Assembly: GCA_905200615.1 (NCBI GenBank)
Contig: CAJKLB010000045.1
Location: forward strand, 1 to 16,697
Origin: an uncultured Selenomonadales bacterium
GTDB lineage: Bacteria; Bacillota; Clostridia; Christensenellales; QALW01
Length of the DNA stretch: 16,697 bases
Direction of reading: 5' to 3'
Positions within the stretch are counted from its first letter, which is position 1. Each line of letters starts with the position of its first letter. The position numbers were made by a program, and so were the translations under genes. The notes beneath the pieces are model-generated. The model was not told the origin of the DNA and searched no databases. It saw nothing but the letters and a program-made list of their open reading frames with translations. Positions 1 to 7,230 of this stretch are shown here, piece after piece.

Positions 1-147
1 TTTTTTTCTTTCGTGCTCCTTCTTTACCTTTGCATACTATATGTTGTATATTATAAAAGAGATGTATACAATTTTTCAAAACAAAAAAATATATCTAACC
101 GATAAATTGACAGAAAATTTTCCACATTAAAAACGCTACGTTCAATA

Positions 148-1394
148 TCAATTTAAAAAATATTGACCAATAAGCCCTGCACCATATAAGTTTACAACAA
201 TAGAAAAAATACAAAATGCCCACTCACCCGGACCTGCTTTTAATTTTTGTTTGCTGAGATAAAACGCTAAGTACGGAATCATATCTATAAAATATCGGGC
301 ACCGAACTGACAGCCACCCAAAGTTTTATGCATACAGGTAAACACAAGAAACAGCAAGAAAGCCAACAGCCAGCCGATAGCATAAATTCTTTCTTTTTTT
401 TGAATGCCATTGATAAGAAGAAATACCATAAAGACTAAAATAATGGGATTCACTAAATAAAATGCGCTGGCAGTATACATATTGAATTCGATTTGAGTCG
501 GAAAAGAAAAACTGAGCCCTAAAAAAGAAATTTCTTTCCACATAAATTTCGGCAGACTGAATATCTGAATCAAATTTTCAGGCAAATACGATAAATGAAA
601 TTGGCCGTTCGGAGCATTTGTAAATTCAGGTAAATAATTGTGACCGAACTCAAAAGGATTGCGGAATCGCACATAATTATAAGCCATAAGGGCTACCGCT
701 ACAGCGGCCGGAGCAATCAAATAAAGCAAAAAGCGTTTTAAAACGGCAGCTTTTGTTGTAGATTCCATGCAAATTTTTTGATACAATTCATGCAGCAAAA
801 ACGGTATAAATAAAACGGTAAACGGCCTGCATCCCACAGCCAATGCTGCACAAAGCAAAGAAAGTGCCCAGCAAAATTTTCTTTTTGATGTAATCAGATA
901 CACCGCAAGAGAACACAGCATAAAAGAAAGCGCCTGCGCCTCATGCCATACACCGCCAAAGAGAACAATTCCTAAAAGGTTGGTTCCCACACTGCATAAA
1001 AGGCCGTAACATATAGCAACAGCAGTACGATGTTTTCTTAAAAACAGGCCGGTAAGTGCGATAGTGCGATACCGGAAATAATACAGTAAAGATACAGTAA
1101 CGCCTGATTGGGAGTATTTTGACCAAAAAACGGTGTGAATAAAAACTCTATACACGAAGGCACCGGAGGAAAGCTTACATAAATCTTATCCTCAAAAAAG
1201 GCAAGTTCCAAATAAGCAACTGAGTTTTTTTCCACATCAAGATAAGTTTTTCCTTCATGCCAAGCAAGCGCCTGACGAGTATAGCTATCATAATAGTTAT
1301 GTGAAAAAATATTTTGCCCGTTAGCTGTGGCCATATAGACCAAGATTAACAAAACAATGCTCAATACAGCTAATACTGCGAGTCTTTTTTTCAT
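148..1394 (-). pseudogene. Membrane glycosyltransferase-like gene (GT39-like), split by frameshift
   Basis: This is one gene read in two frames. The N-terminal part starts at ATG 1394-1392 and stops at 1040-1038; the C-terminal part is open in another frame down to the TGA at 150-148. Removing one copy of the tandem octamer at 1056-1071 joins the frames seamlessly (IISGIAL then TGLFLRKH), giving about 412 residues. The N-terminus has one membrane segment, then a lumenal-type loop with SHNYYDSYTRQALAWHEGK and a YVSFPPVPS motif, as in GT39-like polyprenyl-phosphate-sugar transferases. The rest is about eight hydrophobic segments. The start overlaps the galK stop (ATGA), so it is probably translationally coupled to galK. 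No strong ribosome binding site is seen. Family assignment rests on motif and topology only; the donor and acceptor are unknown. It could be a recent pseudogene, a reversible variant or an assembly error. Confidence 0.7.
1056..1071. repeat. Exact 8-bp tandem duplication causing the frameshift
   Basis: GTGCGATA occurs twice back to back (1056-1063 and 1064-1071). The pair is flanked by the 6-bp inverted repeat CCGGTA (1049-1054) and TACCGG (1070-1075), so with a single copy the site would form a 6-bp stem with a 7-nt loop, a plausible trigger for replication slippage. The extra 8 bp shifts the membrane glycosyltransferase frame. Confidence 0.9.
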
Positions 1395-2650
1395 ATTTCT
1401 ACACAAATGGTTCCTACCGGCCGCACAGAAAGTTCTACGCAAGCATTCTTGCCAAATACTTTCTCCATTTTTTCAGTATAAGTCTGTTTTAAATCATGAG
1501 GAACAAACGCAAGAATCGTACCGCCGAACCCCCCGCCATGCACACGGCAGGCACCATTTTCTCCTAAAATATGCCGGCTTAAAGCCAGTCCGAGTGTCAT
1601 TGCCTGCGCGGTACTTCCGGCAACATGCGTATTTTGCAAAAGTTTCCAGCTACTCTGACCCGAAGCATTTATTGCATCAAGAAAAGCCGGCATATTATCA
1701 TTTTTTACCGCCTCTACCGCCGCCAACACACGCTTGTTTTCTTCAAAGAAATGCATCGCGCGCAGCAAGGCGCGATCATTCACTTGTTCACGTAAATCTC
1801 CTATACTTTCATAAAAAAGTCTTTCATTTACCTCACGCAGAACCGTTTTTCCGAAATAAGCGGCAACACTTTTCATCTCCTGGGTAATCGCTGCATATTC
1901 GGCTGTAAGATCCGCATGGTCGGCATGTACATCCGTAATAATAATCGAATATCCCTTTTTGTTGAAATCAAAATCAATGCCTTCTATCACGGGAGCGGAA
2001 GGCTCATTAAAATCAATAAACACCAGTTTTCCCAATGCGCAGGCAGTTTGATCCATTAATCCGCATGGTTTGCCGAAATAATTATTTTCCGCCCACTGGC
2101 TGATTTTTGCCCCCTCTACAGCATCAAGCTTTCCTTCATTATACAGATAATTAAAAATGGTATAGATCATCACCTCAATTGCCGCGGAAGAAGAAAGGCC
2201 GCTTCCCCGCAGAACATCGCTTTGCACATAGGCCTGAAATCCGCCAATATTCATTCCCAAATCTTCTTTCATACGGTAAGCAATTCCACGGATTAAAGCC
2301 TTAGTAGTCCCTCGCTCTTTGATGTTAAGTGAAAGATCGTTCAAATCAATTATATTTTTATCCGGATATCCCTCGGAAAGAAATTGAATTTTCATATCCT
2401 CCGTCTTTCTGACGGCAGCTACCGTATCAAGATTAATGCCCGCTGCCATTACACAGCCGTGATTATGATCGGTATGATTTCCGATAATTTCACTTCGGCC
2501 GGAAGTGGAAAAAAACAGAACCTCCCCTTCCCCGAATAAAGTTTGAAATTTTTCTTCAATACGCTCATAGCGTTCAAGCTGTTCTTTTGCCTGTTCTCCA
2601 TAGATTTTTTTTAATACCTGCGTTGCTTTTATATCTTTTATCAAGCCCAT
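1391..2650 (-). CDS. galK: Galactokinase
   Basis: Phosphorylates galactose to galactose-1-phosphate with ATP in the cytoplasm, the entry step of the Leloir pathway; GalT, encoded divergently, uses the product. The 419-residue protein has the GHMP-kinase order: a galactokinase signature variant at about 51-65 (GRSEIIGNHTDHNHG, instead of the common GRvNLIGEHTDY), the ATP-binding glycine/serine loop at 147-157 (LRGSGLSSSAA), the GLMDQ segment at 197-201 with the likely catalytic Asp200, and the C-terminal HGGGFGG at 371-377. The reading frame stays open upstream to 2722, but the ATG at 2650 has an AGAGG ribosome binding site 8 nt upstream and begins the conserved region, so I chose it. The stop overlaps the start of the downstream membrane gene by 4 bp. 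Slightly longer than typical galactokinases (about 390 residues). Confidence 0.95.
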   Translation of the reverse strand: MGLIKDIKATQVLKKIYGEQAKEQLERYERIEEKFQTLFGEGEVLFFSTSGRSEIIGNHTDHNHGCVMAAGINLDTVAAVRKTEDMKIQFLSEGYPDKNIIDLNDLSLNIKERGTTKALIRGIAYRMKEDLGMNIGGFQAYVQSDVLRGSGLSSSAAIEVMIYTIFNYLYNEGKLDAVEGAKISQWAENNYFGKPCGLMDQTACALGKLVFIDFNEPSAPVIEGIDFDFNKKGYSIIITDVHADHADLTAEYAAITQEMKSVAAYFGKTVLREVNERLFYESIGDLREQVNDRALLRAMHFFEENKRVLAAVEAVKNDNMPAFLDAINASGQSSWKLLQNTHVAGSTAQAMTLGLALSRHILGENGACRVHGGGFGGTILAFVPHDLKQTYTEKMEKVFGKNACVELSVRPVGTICVEI

Positions 2651-2681
2651 AAATAAACCTCTCATCTGTTTTATTATTGTG

Positions 2682-2710
2682 ATTATAGCATGTTTATTTC
2701 GAAAAAACAA
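2682..2710 (-). promoter_or_regulatory. Predicted galK promoter
   Basis: On the minus strand a perfect TATAAT (2687-2682) lies about 32 bp upstream of the galK start. A weak -35 (TTGTTT, 2710-2705) is 17 bp away. The weak -35 would suit an activator, but no operator was identified with confidence. Confidence 0.6.
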
Positions 2711-2740
2711 CAGAATTCTCAAACGTGTAAGGGGTATTCA

Positions 2741-2769
2741 TTGACAAACTGCATGATTTCCATTATGAT
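2741..2769 (+). promoter_or_regulatory. Predicted galT operon promoter
   Basis: A perfect TTGACA (2741-2746), a 17-bp spacer and TATGAT (2764-2769) form a strong vegetative-type promoter about 32 bp before the galT start. It is back to back with the galK promoter, the two -35 boxes being about 30 bp apart, so one regulator in between could control both. Confidence 0.8.
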
Positions 2770-2800
2770 ATTATAAAATACATTTTAAGCGGAGGCTATC

Positions 2801-4306
2801 ATGGAACCAGATATCAAGCAGCTTATAGAAATCTGTACACAATTTGCAATAAAAAAAGGGCTTTCTCTGCCCGCGGATGAACCGTTAATACGCAACCGGC
2901 TGCTTTCTCTTTTTGCTCAGGAATCTCCCTATGAAGGTTCATTGCCCGAACTGCCGCAAAGTCTTGTTCCCGTTTTGGAGCAAATGGTGGATTACGCCGC
3001 GGAAAACAATATGCTGGAGATGAATACCAAAGCCTATCGTGATTTATTTGATAATAAGATTTGCGGCTGTCTGCTGATGCCTCAATCCCAAGCACAGCAA
3101 ATTTTTGAACAGTTTTATGCCGAATCCCCTCAAAAAGCGACGGATTGGTTTTATACTCTCTGCCAAAATAGCAATTATATCCGTACCTTTGATGTTGCGA
3201 AAAACATTCAATATACTTATCCCTCTTCGTACGGCACGTTGGAGATTACCATCAATCTGACAAAACCCGAAAAAGATCCCAAGGAAATAGAAAAGCAAAA
3301 ATCCATGCCGCAAACCAACTATCCCAAATGCATGCTTTGTATTGAAAATGTCGGCTACGCGGGAAGATTAGGCTATCCTTCCCACGAGACACTGCGTACC
3401 ATCGCTTTAGAACTCAACGAAGAGCCGTGGCATTTCCAGTATAGTCCTTATGTATATTATAATGAACATTGCATTGTATTTTGCAACGAGCATACCCCTA
3501 TGACGATGAATGAAAAGAAGTTCGTCCGTCTGTTTGCATTTTTAAAAAAATTCCCTCATTATTTTATTGGGTCCAACACACAGCTTCCGGTTGTGGGCGG
3601 ATCTATTCTTACACACGAGCATTTTCAGGGCGGGTGCCACAGAATGCCTATGGAAAAAGCCGGTGCCCTCTTCTCCTTTTCCTGCGGGGACAGCGCCGTT
3701 TCCTGCTGTGTTGTCAATTGGCCTATGACATGTCTGCGTCTAACGGCTGAAAAGACTGAAAATCTTCTGCCTGTTGCCGAAAAGATCTTAACAACCTGGC
3801 AAAATTATTCCGATCCCTCCTGCGGTATTTTTGCCTATACCGATGGCCAAGAGCATAACACAATCACACCGATTGTACGAATCAACCAAGCCGGTCTTTA
3901 TGAATGTGATATCGTATTGCGCAATAATTTAACAACGGACGAGCTGCCGCTGGGAGTTTTCCATCCCCATCCCGATAAACATAATATAAAGAAAGAAAAT
4001 ATCGGATTAATAGAAGTTATGGGGCTTTTTATTCTTCCGGGACGACTGAAAAAAGAGCTGGAAGAGCTGGCTGAGGTTTGGGTAGAAAAGAAAGACATTG
4101 CGCCGGATAATATTCATTTTAATTGGTTCCATCAATTTAAAGACAATTTTTCTCCTCAAACACAACAGCAGGCGCTGAATATTATCTATCAGCAAGTAGG
4201 CAGTGTGTGCGAAAATGTTTTAAGAGATGCCGGCGTATATAAGGAAGACGAGGCCGGACGCGCCGGTGTTCATCGTTTTCTTTATGCCTGCGGATTTGAG
4301 GTTTAA
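2801..4306 (+). CDS. galT: Galactose-1-phosphate uridylyltransferase, class II
   Basis: Exchanges uridylyl between UDP-glucose and galactose-1-phosphate, giving UDP-galactose and glucose-1-phosphate in the Leloir pathway. At 501 residues it matches the long, Bacillota-type class II GalT rather than the roughly 350-residue class I enzyme. Visible conserved blocks are CMLCIENVGYAGR near 177-189, a central NEHCIVFCNEH block at about 221-231, and VVGGSILTHEHFQGG around 264-278, which carries the histidine cluster (H272, H274) and Q276. The ATG has GGAGG (2791-2795) 5 nt upstream. The end of the gene carries the GAGG ribosome binding site of the next gene, which begins 3 bp after the stop, so it is the first gene of a three-gene operon ending at 5817. 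The cognate epimerase galE is not in the window. Confidence 0.95.
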   Translation: MEPDIKQLIEICTQFAIKKGLSLPADEPLIRNRLLSLFAQESPYEGSLPELPQSLVPVLEQMVDYAAENNMLEMNTKAYRDLFDNKICGCLLMPQSQAQQIFEQFYAESPQKATDWFYTLCQNSNYIRTFDVAKNIQYTYPSSYGTLEITINLTKPEKDPKEIEKQKSMPQTNYPKCMLCIENVGYAGRLGYPSHETLRTIALELNEEPWHFQYSPYVYYNEHCIVFCNEHTPMTMNEKKFVRLFAFLKKFPHYFIGSNTQLPVVGGSILTHEHFQGGCHRMPMEKAGALFSFSCGDSAVSCCVVNWPMTCLRLTAEKTENLLPVAEKILTTWQNYSDPSCGIFAYTDGQEHNTITPIVRINQAGLYECDIVLRNNLTTDELPLGVFHPHPDKHNIKKENIGLIEVMGLFILPGRLKKELEELAEVWVEKKDIAPDNIHFNWFHQFKDNFSPQTQQQALNIIYQQVGSVCENVLRDAGVYKEDEAGRAGVHRFLYACGFEV

Positions 4307-4309
4307 TTT

Positions 4310-4963
4310 ATGGAAATACTGTTTTTATTGACCGGTCTGCTCTGTGCGATTCTTGTCCCTGTGAGCAATATAGAATATTTCGGAATAAAAGGCGTATTCT
4401 TTTTTATCATCATGGCGCTTTTCATTTCCGTAGTAATCGCCTATGCAACGCTTTCTATTGCTAAATTTCTGATGGCAAAGCTCGATTTTTTACGGTCTAA
4501 AACCATTATCAGCTGGAATTTAGATCATAAACCGGAAAGAAAGCCTTCCCCTTTGCCTTATGCAATAAGCGCGGCGGTTGGACTAATTACGGGAGTTTTT
4601 TTGTATTTTCAGCAGGTTCCTCTTACAAGCACATTGCTGATTGCTTTAGCGGTACTCTTTGAACTGTTGGGTTGGTGGCTGCTGGCGCAAAAGCGGGTAC
4701 AAAGCAAACGAAAAGAAATGCCTGATTTTCTTCTTTCACACATGGGCTTGATTTTTCACGAAAAGATTTCCGTCTTTAACGGTTACAATAAAGGAATTAC
4801 TCAAGTGGATGTCAAAGACGGCATTTTGGCTCTTACCATTAAAAACCGACGCCAGGAGTATACGCTTCAACTGGATATTCCCGAGGAAAAAGCAGAAGAT
4901 GTACGAAGCTTTATTACAGACATGAATGATTATTTTAACGGTGATGCGCATGCGGAAGAATAA
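4310..4963 (+). CDS. Hypothetical four-helix membrane protein
   Basis: Not recognised. The 217-residue protein has four predicted membrane segments at about 2-18, 26-50, 84-100 and 106-126, separated by a basic cytoplasmic loop, followed by a soluble C-terminal domain of about 90 residues beginning with FLLSHMGLIF and containing KGIT (161-164). No enzyme motif is visible. It starts 3 bp after the galT stop and uses GAGG at 4298-4301, inside galT, as ribosome binding site. The C-terminal domain resembles that of the next protein (shared spacing of S-x-x-G, K, F and KGIT), suggesting tandem duplication and divergence. Both may be small membrane sensors with a PH-like or YcxB-like domain, but that is a guess. 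The link to galactose metabolism is by position only. Confidence 0.75.
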   Translation: MEILFLLTGLLCAILVPVSNIEYFGIKGVFFFIIMALFISVVIAYATLSIAKFLMAKLDFLRSKTIISWNLDHKPERKPSPLPYAISAAVGLITGVFLYFQQVPLTSTLLIALAVLFELLGWWLLAQKRVQSKRKEMPDFLLSHMGLIFHEKISVFNGYNKGITQVDVKDGILALTIKNRRQEYTLQLDIPEEKAEDVRSFITDMNDYFNGDAHAEE

Positions 4964-5747
4964 AAAACAACGATTGAATACCGCCTATCAAAGGCATTTA
5001 GATTTTTTAAAGGCAACAGGAATTATTCTCTTAATCGCATCGCTTATTGCTTTCGCCGTAGTTGCTTATTTCCTGAATGAAGATCAGCACACAAAACTCC
5101 TATATTATACTGCCGTTGCCGCTATTTTTTTCTTGATTGCCGGAATTCTTATCGGTGTCGTCGCATCCATCAAGCAAAATGTAGCCGATACAATCAATGA
5201 AAATCTTTACGCGGTTTGGAAATATAAACCCGAAACGATTTATCATTTTTACCGCAAGCAATGTCGCTATCAAAAAAAGACAGCTTTCTGGAACGCTTTT
5301 TTTGTTGCGGCCGTTGTTTTTCTCATCGGTTTTTTCTTATCGTTTAACGCCGTTGCTCATTATCTAGGGCTTGTTTTTATAGGCTTTTCCGTGCCGATTC
5401 TGCTATATGCTGTTTATCGTCTGCCATATGTTCAATATCTCTTTTTAAAGCTGCGCACAATGCTGCTGGGTGATGCCAGAGAAATTATTTTTTCTCGCAG
5501 CGGAATCTGGTACTGCGGAAAAGTTTGCTATTTCGGAGACAAGGGTATCACTTACCACCGTGTAGAACGGAAAGATCTTCACGGTCAAGACGCGATTGTG
5601 TTTTATTATACGCACACCCTCGGCTTTCAGCAAACAGCCAAAGAACTCTGTATTCCCGTAGCTCCTAAAATGGCCTATGCCGCCGACGCCTTAGTAGAGG
5701 AATTTAATCGAAGTGATCTCCTAAAAGATAAAAATAAAAAAGCTTAA
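4950..5747 (+). CDS. Hypothetical four-helix membrane protein, paralogue-like
   Basis: Not recognised. About 265 residues: a basic N-terminus (MRKNKKQRLN), membrane segments at about 23-43, 52-74, 113-131 and 136-157, and a soluble C-terminal domain with FSRSGIWYCGKV and KGIT (198-201). That domain lines up with the C-terminal domain of the preceding gene. Start choice is uncertain: in-frame ATGs exist at 4926, 4944 and 4950. None has a strong ribosome binding site; 4950 has GGTG 6 nt upstream and gives the most natural lysine/arginine-rich N-terminus. All candidates overlap the previous gene by 14 to 38 bp, so coupled translation is likely. It is the last gene before the terminator at 5784-5817. 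Confidence 0.75.
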   Translation: MRKNKKQRLNTAYQRHLDFLKATGIILLIASLIAFAVVAYFLNEDQHTKLLYYTAVAAIFFLIAGILIGVVASIKQNVADTINENLYAVWKYKPETIYHFYRKQCRYQKKTAFWNAFFVAAVVFLIGFFLSFNAVAHYLGLVFIGFSVPILLYAVYRLPYVQYLFLKLRTMLLGDAREIIFSRSGIWYCGKVCYFGDKGITYHRVERKDLHGQDAIVFYYTHTLGFQQTAKELCIPVAPKMAYAADALVEEFNRSDLLKDKNKKA

Positions 5748-5783
5748 AATTTTTAATATAAAGAGAACTGCAAAAAAAGAAAG

Positions 5784-5817
5784 ACTGCAAGCCTACAAAT
5801 AGGAATGCAGTTTTTTT
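5784..5817 (+). terminator. Rho-independent terminator of the galT operon
   Basis: The stem ACTGCA/TGCAGT with inner CCTA/TAGG, a small internal loop (AG/AA) and a CAAA loop is followed directly by seven T. It lies 36 bp after the last stop codon. Confidence 0.88.
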
Positions 5818-5982
5818 GTTTGATGGGAAAAGATGTATCCCCCCACCTCATCAGCTGAAAAGCCGACGAAAAAATAGAATATTTTAATTCAATATATATC
5901 CTCAGTAAAAGAAAGATCTTAATTTTTTTCTTCTGTTATAAAGCATTACTTGAATTTATTAAAGAGTTCAAGGAATCTATGC

Positions 5983-6011
5983 TTGAAACAATTCTATTAT
6001 TTCTTTATAAT
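5983..6011 (+). promoter_or_regulatory. Promoter of the XRE-kinase/murQ operon
   Basis: TTGAAA (5983-5988), 17 bp, then a perfect TATAAT (6006-6011), 43 bp before the chosen start codon. The gene-free stretch 5748-6054 (307 bp) otherwise contains the terminator at 5784-5817 and the repeats described separately; no small gene or known riboswitch was recognised in it. Confidence 0.75.
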
Positions 6012-6019
6012 AAAAGAAA
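6000..6019. promoter_or_regulatory. Dyad over the -10 box, candidate autoregulatory operator
   Basis: The inverted repeat TTTCTTT (6000-6006) and AAAGAAA (6013-6019) with a 6-bp centre lies across the -10 element. Protein bound there would block RNA polymerase, as expected for an autorepressing XRE-family regulator. The arms are only A/T plus one G:C pair each, so support is moderate. Confidence 0.4.
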
Positions 6020-6054
6020 GATATTTGATTTTTTATAAAGAAAGGAAGAAAGAA

Positions 6055-7230
6055 ATGCTCCAACGAGTGCTTCTCGGTGAAAACATAAGAAACCATAGAA
6101 TCAAACTACAACTCACCCAAGTACAGCTTGCGGAAAAGCTTTTTGTAAGCGCGCAGGCAATTTCCAATTGGGAACGCGGCATTACTCCTCCGGATTTGGA
6201 AAATCTATGTAAACTTTCGGCACTTTTTCAAGTATCCGTTGATTCTTTGCTGGGGAAAGAAACTTTTTCCGGTGAACGGCAAATGATAGGCATTGACGGC
6301 GGGGGCACAAAAACTGAATTTGTTTTATTTACAGAAAACGGAAATATTTTGCGCCGAGTCAAGCTTTCCCAAAGCAATCCCAATGATATCGGAATAGAAA
6401 AATGCTGCAATGTCCTCTCCGAAGGAATTGATTTACTGTTAAATTTTTCTCCCTCTGTACACGGAATATTCGCCGGAGTTTCCGGAGGTTCTACGGGAGA
6501 TAATCAAACACGGCTCAATGATTTTTTTAAAAAGCGATATCCTAAACTGCATATTATGACCGAAAGCGATGCGGTCAATGTGCTTGCCTGCGGAACGGAT
6601 CCGAAAAACGGCATGGCTCTCATCTGCGGAACGGGATCTGTGCTCTTTGCCCGGGAAAACGGAAAAAAGTATCGTATCGGCGGATGGGGCTATCTGTTTG
6701 ACGGTGCCGGAAGCGGTTATGATATCGGCTGTGACGCGGTAAAAGCCGCACTGCGGGAAAAAGACGGATTCGGTTCCCACACCGCCATGACAAGAATATT
6801 AGAGCAGCATATAAACAGCGATATTTGGAGTTATTTAAATAAAATCTATCAAGGCGGCAAAGCCTATATCGCCGGGTTAGCGTTTGTCGTTTTTGAAGCT
6901 TACGCGCTTGGCGATACCGCAGCAAAAGAAATTCTTGAAAGAAACTGCCGTCATTTAGCTGCTTTGATTACCGCGGCGCAAAAGCGATATAACTGCGGAA
7001 ATTCTGTGGTTATCTGCGGCGGACTTTTTGAAAAATACAAAGAAATTCTTTTGCCGATGCTTCAGGGATACGCGCCGCGTCAAATACAATTTATTCTCCC
7101 TTCCCTTCCGCCGGTATACGGCGCTTGTCTGGAATGCTGCCGGAACTTAAATATTCTCCCCGGAAAAGATTTTTACATGAACTTTTATCAAGATTATCAA
7201 AAACTTTTAAGGAGCGAAAGTATATGCTGA
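6055..7230 (+). CDS. XRE-type HTH fused to BadF/BadG-family sugar kinase (putative MurNAc/GlcNAc kinase-regulator)
   Basis: Residues 10-64 form an XRE/HTH_3 DNA-binding domain (LTQVQLAEKL, VSAQAISNWERG). From about 77 the protein is an ASKHA-fold ATPase of the BadF/BadG/BcrA/BcrD family: phosphate-1 motif DGGGTKT at 81-87, GVSGG at 141-145, phosphate-2 GTGS at 192-195, GGWGYLFDGAGSGYDIG at 209-225, an ICGG adenosine-type motif at 320-323 and PPVYGACLE at 352-360. This family includes the known clostridial MurNAc/GlcNAc kinase MurK. The overlapping downstream murQ would use MurNAc-6-phosphate, so amino-sugar phosphorylation is the likely reaction. The frame is open from 5950, but ATG 6055 has AAAGGAAG 6 nt upstream and lies downstream of the promoter. 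The usual GDEGSGY motif reads DGAGSGY here, so kinase activity could be altered. Fusion to an HTH suggests a substrate-sensing regulator, analogous to ROK repressors. Confidence 0.85.
   Translation: MLQRVLLGENIRNHRIKLQLTQVQLAEKLFVSAQAISNWERGITPPDLENLCKLSALFQVSVDSLLGKETFSGERQMIGIDGGGTKTEFVLFTENGNILRRVKLSQSNPNDIGIEKCCNVLSEGIDLLLNFSPSVHGIFAGVSGGSTGDNQTRLNDFFKKRYPKLHIMTESDAVNVLACGTDPKNGMALICGTGSVLFARENGKKYRIGGWGYLFDGAGSGYDIGCDAVKAALREKDGFGSHTAMTRILEQHINSDIWSYLNKIYQGGKAYIAGLAFVVFEAYALGDTAAKEILERNCRHLAALITAAQKRYNCGNSVVICGGLFEKYKEILLPMLQGYAPRQIQFILPSLPPVYGACLECCRNLNILPGKDFYMNFYQDYQKLLRSESIC

Larger units (their letters stand above)
5906..6022. repeat. 12-bp direct repeat pair flanking the kinase-regulator promoter
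   Basis: TAAAAGAAAGAT occurs exactly at 5906-5917 and 6011-6022, 105 bp apart, close to ten helical turns. The downstream copy overlaps the -10 box of the promoter of the XRE-kinase operon. The upstream copy contains the palindrome AAGATCTT (5913-5920). AT-rich composition raises the chance of coincidence. A plausible role is a pair of operators for the XRE domain encoded immediately downstream. Confidence 0.4.

Noticed and set aside
1..147. Possible promoter or gene fragment at the left edge
   Set aside because: Only AT-rich sequence is seen, with no ribosome binding site, no long frame and no convincing terminator, so nothing is annotated.
1357..1887. A 176-codon plus-strand open frame
   Set aside because: It lies antisense to galK, whose conserved motifs are intact in this stretch; rich in His, Pro and Arg as typical of a shadow frame.
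5950..6054. A 35-residue extension of the XRE-kinase from a TTG start
   Set aside because: The extension overlaps its own -35 and -10 boxes, and ATG 6055 has a good ribosome binding site.
6439..6925. Minus-strand open frames of about 100 codons inside the XRE-kinase gene
   Set aside because: They overlap essential kinase motifs, have no ribosome binding site and no family resemblance.
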